Assembly: GCA_030431755.1 (NCBI GenBank)
Contig: JAUIIK010000037.1
Location: 1 to 39,734 of the forward strand
From: Chloroflexia bacterium
GTDB taxonomy: Bacteria; Chloroflexota; Chloroflexia; Thermomicrobiales; CFX8
DNA: 39,734 nucleotides
Direction: 5' to 3'
A model generated the notes under the pieces. The model was not told the DNA's origin. It was given only the letters and a program-made list of their open reading frames with translations, and did no database searches. Shown piece by piece: positions 16,777-22,749 of this stretch. How positions within the stretch are numbered: position 1 is the first letter of the stretch; each line of letters opens with the position of its first letter. The position numbers were made by a program, and so were the translations under genes.

Positions 16777-17661
16777 ATGACTGTGCCCGGGAGCGCCGGC
16801 GTACCGGAATTTATCGCCATCGGCCATTTCACGATTGACAAGATGGCCTGGGGCCATGCGCTCGGCGGGTCGGTGGTCTATAGCGCCCTGACGGCTGCGC
16901 GCGCCGGCCTGCGAGCAGGGATTCTCACCTGTGGCAGTCTCGAAGCGCTGCCGCGCGAAGTCCGGGCCGAGCTGGAGACGCTGTCAGGCGAGGTCGAACT
17001 CATTATCCAATCCGCGCGCGCCACCACGACCTTCACCAATGCCGAGGTCGTTGACCGACGCGTGCAAACGCTGCACGCCTGGGGCGGCGAGATCGACCTC
17101 AGCGGCCTGCCGCCGGACTGGCGCGGCGCTACGGTCATACACATCGCTCCGGTCGCGCAGGAGCTTGAACCACGCGGCCTGACCCGGCTCGCGCCACATT
17201 ACCTGGGTGTGACACCGCAGGGCTGGGTGCGGCGCTGGGGAACGAAGCTGCCGTCGCGCGTGCGTCACGAAGCGCTCAAACTAACAACTGAGCAAGCTTC
17301 GCGTTTCGATGCGATGGTCGTGTCGGCCGAGGAGCTGACGCCGCTGCGTGAGCCATTCGAAATCGTTGGCAAGACCGGCCTGGCCGTCGTCACGCGTGGC
17401 CGGCGCGGCGCGACCGCAGTCGACCGGGAACGTGTCACCGAAGTGCTCGGGTATCCGGGCGAGCGGGTCGACACGACCGGCGCTGGCGATGTATTCGCCG
17501 CAATGCTCTTTGCGATGCGCGGCCGTGGCGAACCGCTCGTGCGCAGTCTCGACCGCGCCTCGGCCGCAGCCGCCCTCTCGGTGACGGGCCTCGGCATCTC
17601 GGCAATTCCGACGCTCGACCGGGTAGATGACCTCATCGAACGTGAAGTCTCCCGGCGGTAG
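16777..17661 (+). CDS. PfkB/ribokinase-family carbohydrate or nucleoside kinase
   Basis: The 294-residue protein has the N-terminal GG motif of the family (ALGGSVVYSALTAARAG) and the C-terminal signature DTTGAGDVFAAMLFA with the catalytic Asp. The ATG at 16777 has GGAG six bases ahead. The GTG at 16771 overlaps that site and is less likely. The substrate cannot be predicted. It sits between khpB and mnmE, three bases ahead of the latter, so it is probably part of that transcript. This is not a usual member of the block. Confidence 0.85.
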   Translation: MTVPGSAGVPEFIAIGHFTIDKMAWGHALGGSVVYSALTAARAGLRAGILTCGSLEALPREVRAELETLSGEVELIIQSARATTTFTNAEVVDRRVQTLHAWGGEIDLSGLPPDWRGATVIHIAPVAQELEPRGLTRLAPHYLGVTPQGWVRRWGTKLPSRVRHEALKLTTEQASRFDAMVVSAEELTPLREPFEIVGKTGLAVVTRGRRGATAVDRERVTEVLGYPGERVDTTGAGDVFAAMLFAMRGRGEPLVRSLDRASAAAALSVTGLGISAIPTLDRVDDLIEREVSRR

Positions 17662-17664
17662 GCC

Positions 17665-19050
17665 ATGTATCTCGACACGATTGCGGCCATAGCGACAGCG
17701 CCCGGAGAAGGCGGAGTTGGCATCGTCCGCCTGAGCGGCCCGGATGCGCTTGGAGCCGGATTGGCGATCTTCCGCGCCGGCCGGACATTGCGCCGCTTAG
17801 ATAGCGGAGACGTTGAATCGCACAGGATGCTCTACGGCTCTATCGTTGACCCCGAGAGCCGCGCCGTCGTCGACGAAGTCCTGCTCGTCTGGATGCAAAG
17901 CCCGCGCAGCTATACCCGCGAAGATGTCGTCGAGATCCATTGCCATGGCGGACATGTTCCAGTGCGATCGATCCTCAATCTCTGTCTCAAGGCCGGTGCC
18001 CGCTTGGCCGAACCGGGCGAGTTCACACTCCGCGCGTTTCTCAACGGTCGTATCGACCTGAGCCAGGCGGAAGCGGTGGCAGGCGTCGTGACTGCCCAGA
18101 CGGGCCGCTCGCTCGACCTGGCGATCTCCGAGCTACGGGGACGGATGACGGAGCGCCTGCGACCGGCTCGTGACGCGCTCGTCGAGACGATGGCCTTCCT
18201 CGATGCTGCCGCCGACTTCCCCGATGACGAAATCCCATCACTCGATATCGACGCTGCGCTCGAACGTGTTGCCGCGACCCTCGGACCAATCGTGGCCTCG
18301 GCGCGGACGGGTCTGCTCTACCGTGAGGGCATTCAGATCGCGATCGTCGGCCGCCCCAACGTCGGCAAATCGAGTCTGCTCAATGCGCTGGTCGGCCAGG
18401 AGCGGGCGATCGTGACCGAGATCGCCGGAACGACGCGCGACGTGGTCTCCGAGACGATCAATCTCGGGGGCATTCCGGCGACGCTGCTCGATACGGCCGG
18501 GATCACCGAGACCGTCGATGTCGTTGAGGCAATCGGTGTCGAGCGTTCGCGGCACGCCTTGTCGACGAGCGCCCTCGTTGTCGTCGTGCTCGACGGCTCC
18601 GAGCCGCTGACAGACGGCGACCGGCAGGTGTTGGCGCTCATTGACGAGCGGCTCGATCCTGGGAGCGTCGTCTGTGTCGTCAACAAGACGGACCAGCCAC
18701 GATCGCTCGAAGACGAGCTTGGACTGGCACATGCAGTCCCGGTCATAGAGCTATCGACGGTCTCTGGCGCTGGTCTCGACCAACTCGTCGAAACGCTGCA
18801 CGCGGTTGCCGTCGATCAGTCTGATTCCGCCAGCCGTCCAGCGCTGGTTACGAGCCGCCAGCTCGACGCGCTGCGGCGGGCTGACGAGTCGATCCACTCG
18901 GCGCTGGCGGCGCGCGAGGCAGGCGTCCCGCTGGATCTCCTGGCAGTGGACGTGCGGACTGCGCTCTATGCCGTCGGCGAGATCACCGGCGAGCATGTTA
19001 GTGAAGCGGTGCTCGACGAGATCTTCAGCCGCTTCTGTATCGGCAAGTAG
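17665..19050 (+). CDS. mnmE: tRNA uridine-5-carboxymethylaminomethyl GTPase MnmE
   Basis: With MnmG it modifies the wobble uridine of certain tRNAs. The 461 residues show the complete family layout. The N-terminal folate-binding domain begins DTIAAIATAPGEGGVGIVR. The embedded G domain has G1 GRPNVGKS (229-236), G3 DTAGI (276-280) and G4 NKTD (340-343). The C-terminus ends in FCIGK, which holds the essential Cys. The ATG lies three bases after the PfkB stop. mnmG is not in the window. The stop codon directly abuts the stop of the convergent dehydratase gene with no gap. Confidence 0.97.
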   Translation: MYLDTIAAIATAPGEGGVGIVRLSGPDALGAGLAIFRAGRTLRRLDSGDVESHRMLYGSIVDPESRAVVDEVLLVWMQSPRSYTREDVVEIHCHGGHVPVRSILNLCLKAGARLAEPGEFTLRAFLNGRIDLSQAEAVAGVVTAQTGRSLDLAISELRGRMTERLRPARDALVETMAFLDAAADFPDDEIPSLDIDAALERVAATLGPIVASARTGLLYREGIQIAIVGRPNVGKSSLLNALVGQERAIVTEIAGTTRDVVSETINLGGIPATLLDTAGITETVDVVEAIGVERSRHALSTSALVVVVLDGSEPLTDGDRQVLALIDERLDPGSVVCVVNKTDQPRSLEDELGLAHAVPVIELSTVSGAGLDQLVETLHAVAVDQSDSASRPALVTSRQLDALRRADESIHSALAAREAGVPLDLLAVDVRTALYAVGEITGEHVSEAVLDEIFSRFCIGK

Positions 19051-20232
19051 CTACGCCCGAGCGCCCAATGGCGCCATGACCGCCCAGAGATTCGCCTTCG
19101 CCTCGAAGCCGATGCCCGGGATACGGGGTAGCCCGACCCGTCCATCAACAACCCGCTCGCTATCGGCGAAGCCGCCAAAGGGCTGAAAGACGTCCGGGTA
19201 GGACTCGTTGCCTCCCAGCCCAAGCCCGGCGGCGATGTTCAGTGCGAACTGATGCCCGCCGTGCGGCACGCATTGAGCGCGGGACCAGCCGAGTGACTCC
19301 AATGTGTCGATGGTGCGGAGGTACTCGACCAGGCCGTAGGAGAGCGCGGGATCGAACTGGAGGATGTCGCGGTCCGGCCGCATACCACTGTAACGGATGA
19401 GGTTGCGGGCATCCTGGTGGGAGAAGAGGTTCTCGCCGGTTGCTAGGGGCGGCCGATAGACCTTGCCGAGCTCGGCTTGCAGGTCAAAGTCGAGCGGGTC
19501 GCCGGCTTCCTCGTACCAGTGCAGCCCGTAAGGCGCGATGGCCTCGGCGTACGCCAGCGCTTCGTCCAGATTGAAGCGGCCGTTGGCGTCAACCGCGAGG
19601 CGGCCGCCGTCGCCGACGAGCTCAAGGACTGCTTCGATCCGTCGGAGATCTTCCTCCAGCGGCGCGCCGCCGATCTTGATCTTCACGGTGTCGTACCCGA
19701 GGTCGAGGTAGCCCTGCATCTCAGCTTGCAGCTCCGCCAAACCCTTATCCGGTTCGTAGTAGCCGCCGGCGGCGTAGACCCAGACCCGTTCGGCAGCGTT
19801 GCCGTTGCCGTAGCGTTCGGCAAGCAGCTCGTGCAGCGGGCGCTCCTCGATCTTGGCGACGGCGTCCCAGAGCGCCATGTCGAGAACGCCGACGGCCACC
19901 GAGCGCTCGCCGTGGCCGCCCGGTTTCTCGCCCGTCATCATGACGTCCCAGGCACGCGCCGGATCGAGATTGTCGCCGCTCGCGTCAATCAGCGTCCCCG
20001 GGTCGGCTTCGAGCAGGCGCGGGATGAAGCGTTCATTGAGCAGTCCGGCCGGGGCGTAGCGTCCGTTGGAGTTGAACCCGTAGCCGACGACCAGCCTGCC
20101 GCCGCGCTCGACATTCGTGACGATAGCAACGACCGACGCCGTCATCTGGCGAAAGTCGATGAAGGCGTTGCGGATCGAGGACTTGATCGGCACTACGGCA
20201 TCGTGGATAGCAGTGATCTGCGGTGTCGGCAA
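19051..20232 (-). CDS. tarD: D(-)-tartrate dehydratase-like enzyme (enolase superfamily)
   Basis: The protein has 393 residues from TTG at 20232, which has GAGGGAG six bases ahead; no better start exists. The frame runs on to 20370 but without a plausible start. It closely follows what I know of Bradyrhizobium tartrate dehydratase: SSIRNAFIDF, GYGFNSNGRYA, EKPGGHGERSVAVG, VYAAGGYY and LGLGGNESYPD. Catalytic features are KIKIGG (K184 and K186), metal ligands in DANGRF (D215), WYEE (E241) and TGEN (E267), and the His of PHGGHQ (H324). The predicted reaction is D-tartrate to oxaloacetate plus water. No transporter or other tartrate gene lies nearby, so the physiological acid could differ. Confidence 0.8.
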   Translation of the reverse strand: MPTPQITAIHDAVVPIKSSIRNAFIDFRQMTASVVAIVTNVERGGRLVVGYGFNSNGRYAPAGLLNERFIPRLLEADPGTLIDASGDNLDPARAWDVMMTGEKPGGHGERSVAVGVLDMALWDAVAKIEERPLHELLAERYGNGNAAERVWVYAAGGYYEPDKGLAELQAEMQGYLDLGYDTVKIKIGGAPLEEDLRRIEAVLELVGDGGRLAVDANGRFNLDEALAYAEAIAPYGLHWYEEAGDPLDFDLQAELGKVYRPPLATGENLFSHQDARNLIRYSGMRPDRDILQFDPALSYGLVEYLRTIDTLESLGWSRAQCVPHGGHQFALNIAAGLGLGGNESYPDVFQPFGGFADSERVVDGRVGLPRIPGIGFEAKANLWAVMAPLGARA

Positions 20233-20647
20233 CTGAGGCTCCCTCTCGGTGCTGCGGCGCGTACCGAGGCAGTATAGAGCGCTCGCCGCTGGCGTGAGTG
20301 TCACAATTGTTGGCGGGACGGCTGCGCGTGCACTCCAGGTGGTTCCGGCGAATCGCCACCTTCTTTGCAATCAATGGTGATGCCTGGTCTGATGCGAATT
20401 CGGGTTGGAGTGATTCTGTTGCCAGGCCTGTGTGGCCTCGGCAAGCGACGCACCGCGTCGCAGCTATCAACGACGCTGGCCCCGTGTCGTTCCGGGGAGC
20501 CCTGCCCCTGTGGCTGCGACGCGATGCGTCGCCATACCCGCCGCGCTCACGATCGGCTGATGAGGAACTCATCATCAGCAGGACTCCGTATGACAGCGAG
20601 CGGCCCGCCGGGCCGCTCGCTGCGTCGTTTGCTTTGTAGAGCGCGGT
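20233..20647. other. 415 bp gene-free gap
   Basis: The gap holds a possible -10 (TATACT, minus strand, 20276-20271) for the dehydratase gene, 39 bp from its TTG. It ends in a strong hairpin at 20594-20622. Open frames inside (for example 20298-20639, +) have no ribosome binding site and a composition unlike real genes. I saw no tRNA, SRP, 6S or known riboswitch. A small plus-strand transcript ending at the hairpin is possible. Confidence 0.4.
20594..20634 (+). terminator. Perfect 13 bp GC-rich hairpin terminator
   Basis: CAGCGAGCGGCCC (20594-20606) pairs exactly with GGGCCGCTCGCTG (20610-20622) over a 3 nt loop. It is followed on the plus strand by a T-rich stretch (CGTCGTTTGCTT). It sits 25 bp beyond the stop of the last VOC gene, so it can end the minus-strand VOC operon too. 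However, the T-rich side faces plus-strand transcription. Confidence 0.65.
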
Positions 20648-21046
20648 CTATGCGACGTTTGGCGCTTGCCGTAGCGCGGCGCGTTCGGTCAGCACGATGG
20701 TGTTGCCGTCCGGGTCCTTCAGCATCGCCTGCAAGCCCCAGGGGTATTGCGTTGGCTCCTCGGTGAAGTCGACCCCGCGCTCCAGGTACTGCTCATAGGT
20801 TGCGCGCAGGTCGTCGCAGAACATCAGCGGTGCGAAACCACCGACGAGCGCTTCCCAGTCGGTGCCGGGACCGCCATAGGCGATGGTCATCCCGGTCTCC
20901 GCGTCAGGTGGCGCGACCTCGATCCAGCGAAAGCCTTCGAAGGTCTGGTCGCTGATCGTCTCGAAACCGAGTTTGTTCGTGTAGTAGTCCAGCGCGCGGT
21001 CCTGATCGCGGACGTAGACGCTGGCGAGTCCGAGCTGCCGGATCAC
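20648..21046 (-). CDS. VOC/glyoxalase-fold protein 1 (last of three in tandem)
   Basis: The 132-residue protein has two beta-alpha-beta-beta-beta modules. The first is LASVYVRDQDRALDYYTNKLGFE. The second ends in LKDPDGNTIVLTE, whose Glu is a usual metal ligand; the N-terminal His ligand of many VOC enzymes is absent. The start is GTG at 21046, overlapping the stop of the previous VOC gene (GTGA). The family includes glyoxalases, dioxygenases and antibiotic-binding proteins; the substrate is unknown. Confidence 0.85.
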   Translation of the reverse strand: MIRQLGLASVYVRDQDRALDYYTNKLGFETISDQTFEGFRWIEVAPPDAETGMTIAYGGPGTDWEALVGGFAPLMFCDDLRATYEQYLERGVDFTEEPTQYPWGLQAMLKDPDGNTIVLTERAALRQAPNVA

Positions 21047-21438
21047 AGCTTGCCCTCGATTTGCATCTGCTCAGGCAGCTCGATCAGGATGAAGTGGTTG
21101 CCGTCGGGATCGAGAAACTGTGCCTGGATGCCGCCCCAATCCTGCTCGGTCGGTTCCTCGATGAAGTTGACGCCCTTGCTCGACAGCTCGGCGTGGGTCG
21201 CACGGCAGTCGGCGGTGGCGAAGACGGTCCCGAACGAGCCGCCCGGCTGGGTTTCGCCGCTCGCTGGAAAGAGGACCATACCGGACTGGCCCTGTGGCGG
21301 CGCCACCATCAAGAATCGCATGCCGTTGCTCATCACGTCGTCCATGCGGACGTCGAATCCAAGCGTGTCGTGGTAGTACGCCAACGCCGCGTCCTGGTCG
21401 GCGACGACGACGCTAATGGCGTCGATATTCGTAATCAA
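21043..21438 (-). CDS. VOC/glyoxalase-fold protein 2
   Basis: The 131-residue protein starts at TTG 21438 with GAGAGGA ahead at good spacing. It has the repeated fold ISVVVADQDAALAYYHDTLGFDV, then a second half ending in FLDPDGNHFILIE. It is paralogous to the flanking VOC proteins in length and layout but differs in the middle loop (MSNGMRFLMVAPPQGQSG). Function is unknown. It overlaps VOC protein 1 by 4 bp and lies 15 bp after VOC protein 3. Confidence 0.85.
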   Translation of the reverse strand: MITNIDAISVVVADQDAALAYYHDTLGFDVRMDDVMSNGMRFLMVAPPQGQSGMVLFPASGETQPGGSFGTVFATADCRATHAELSSKGVNFIEEPTEQDWGGIQAQFLDPDGNHFILIELPEQMQIEGKL

Positions 21439-21453
21439 TGGCTATCCTCTCAG

Positions 21454-21837
21454 CTATGACTGGCTGTCGGTCAGAATCAACTCGTTCTTGTCTGCATCGA
21501 GAAACATTGCGGTCTTTGAGTCCGCTCCGGACTCGAATGGCGGGTGGCTGAACTCCACGCCACGCTCCAGCAGCTCTGCGTAGGCGGCGTCGAGGTCATC
21601 GACGACGAGGACGATGGGGTGGTGCGACCCTATCGGGAACTGGCCGGCTTCGTGCCCCGGCAGCTTGTAGAGGGTGATCGTCGTCGGCCCTTCTTCCGCC
21701 CGCACAAGCACCCAGCGTGTGCCGTCGCCCATGTCGGCGTCTCTGACAAGTTCCATGCCCAGCTTGTTCGTGTAGAAATCAATCGCCGCATCCTGGTCGT
21801 AGACGTGAATCGTGACAACGCCTACTCGTTTGATCAT
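21454..21837 (-). CDS. VOC/glyoxalase-fold protein 3 (first of three in tandem)
   Basis: The 127-residue protein starts at ATG 21837 with AGAGG five bases ahead; the TTG just upstream is less likely. It contains VVTIHVYDQDAAIDFYTNKLGM with a His in the first strand, and HHPIVLVVDDLDAAYAELLERG in the second module. It ends in FLDADKNELILTD. Of the three paralogues, this one keeps the most metal-ligand-like residues (His in strand 1, Glu near the end). Its substrate is unknown. Confidence 0.85.
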   Translation of the reverse strand: MIKRVGVVTIHVYDQDAAIDFYTNKLGMELVRDADMGDGTRWVLVRAEEGPTTITLYKLPGHEAGQFPIGSHHPIVLVVDDLDAAYAELLERGVEFSHPPFESGADSKTAMFLDADKNELILTDSQS

Positions 21838-21864
21838 CAAGACCTCTCGTTCTCTGCGCTTCGG

Positions 21865-22317
21865 CTAGTTGCGAGTGCCGTGTCGTAGTTCCAGGTGACC
21901 GGGCAGCTCCTCGGCCAGCAGACCGCCCCAGCCGTCGCGCAGCAGGTTGAAGGCAGCCCGTCCCGCGTCGCCATGCTGGGCGAAGCCATGGTGGCTCAGC
22001 CGCACCCGCGTGCCGTTGTCGGTTGCTGTCAGCTCCCACTCGACGACCGTTGGCCCATGTTTCGGTGGGCAGCTCCAGCTGTAGGCCAATCGACGGGGCG
22101 GCTCGAACGCGATGATCTCGCAGTCGATGTCGTAGACCTGGTCGTCATCGGGCCAGGGCTCGTGGTCGAAGAACGTAAAGCGGCGGCCAATGCCCGGCGA
22201 GAAGTCATTCTCCATCAGCCAGGCTGCCAGTTGTTCCGAATCCGTGAGCGCTTCCCAGACGGCGTCAATGCCGAATGGATAGACGACCTCGTGGGCTATC
22301 CGGTCAGGCTGGGCCAT
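21865..22317 (-). CDS. SRPBCC (AHSA1/START-like) domain protein
   Basis: The 150-residue protein has the Aha1-C/SRPBCC pattern: VVYPFGIDAVWEALTDSEQLAAWL at the N-terminus, a central RRFTFFDHEPWPDDD, then RLAYSWSCPP and the long C-terminal helix. The fold makes a deep hydrophobic pocket for small ligands. The ATG at 22317 overlaps the arsR stop by 14 bp, so the two are translationally coupled. ArsR-SRPBCC pairs are a common arrangement in which the repressor controls the pocket protein; the ligand is unknown. Confidence 0.88.
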   Translation of the reverse strand: MAQPDRIAHEVVYPFGIDAVWEALTDSEQLAAWLMENDFSPGIGRRFTFFDHEPWPDDDQVYDIDCEIIAFEPPRRLAYSWSCPPKHGPTVVEWELTATDNGTRVRLSHHGFAQHGDAGRAAFNLLRDGWGGLLAEELPGHLELRHGTRN

Positions 22318-22624
22318 GACGGTCCTCGAGGAAGCGGCCAAGCGCGTCGAGCCGCGCTTGCCAGTAGCTGTCGTAGCGGCTGAGCCAGTCGCGGACTTCA
22401 GCGAGCGGCTGCGGGTCGATCTGGTAGACGCGATGTCGACCCCTGCGCTGCTCGTGAACCAGACCGGCTTCCCGCAAGACACGCAGGTGTTGAGAGACCG
22501 CGGGACGGCTCATCTCGTATGGCGCTGCTAGATCGGTGACAGTCGCGTCACCGCCGGCAAGCGCGTCGAGGATCTGCCGCCGAACCGGGTGGGCTATCGC
22601 CTGGAATACGTCGGTGCTCATCAT
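22304..22624 (-). CDS. ArsR-family winged-helix repressor
   Basis: The 106-residue protein has a winged-helix domain: VFQAIAHPVRRQILDAL, the recognition region EMSRPAVSQHLRVLREAGLV, and a wing RRGRHRVYQID. It contains no cysteine at all, so a Cys-based metal sensor of the ArsR/CadC kind is excluded. It may sense a small organic ligand. It starts an operon of five genes and probably represses its own promoter, whose spacer is an exact inverted repeat. There is no ribosome binding site, because the -10 lies only seven bases from the ATG. Confidence 0.93.
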   Translation of the reverse strand: MMSTDVFQAIAHPVRRQILDALAGGDATVTDLAAPYEMSRPAVSQHLRVLREAGLVHEQRRGRHRVYQIDPQPLAEVRDWLSRYDSYWQARLDALGRFLEDRHGPA

Positions 22625-22631
22625 GCCGGAG

Positions 22632-22661
22632 AGTATACGTAAGCATTTCCTTACGTGTCAA
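22632..22661 (-). promoter_or_regulatory. ArsR-operon promoter with operator in the spacer
   Basis: On the minus strand TTGACA (22661-22656), an 18 bp spacer and TATACT (22637-22632) form a near-ideal sigma-70-type promoter. A perfect inverted repeat, ACGTAAG-6-CTTACGT (22637-22656), fills the spacer and touches both hexamers. A repressor there would block RNA polymerase directly. Seven bases separate the -10 from the arsR ATG (22624), so the message should be leaderless or nearly so. Confidence 0.85.
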
Positions 22662-22749
22662 TTGGCCGAGTCCGGTTGACCCGCTTGCTGACGGCAGTCC
22701 GAGCAACGGCGTCTGACTTGCCGTGTCCTAGCTGTTGGACCACCGGCGG

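Noticed and set aside
20298-20639. 113-codon plus-strand frame in the 415 bp gap
   Set aside because: It has no start signal and its residue mix is unlike a real protein; it runs through the terminator hairpin.
22304-22624. Cysteine-type metal-sensing ArsR/SmtB repressor
   Set aside because: The protein has no Cys residue, and the neighbours are not metal-resistance genes.
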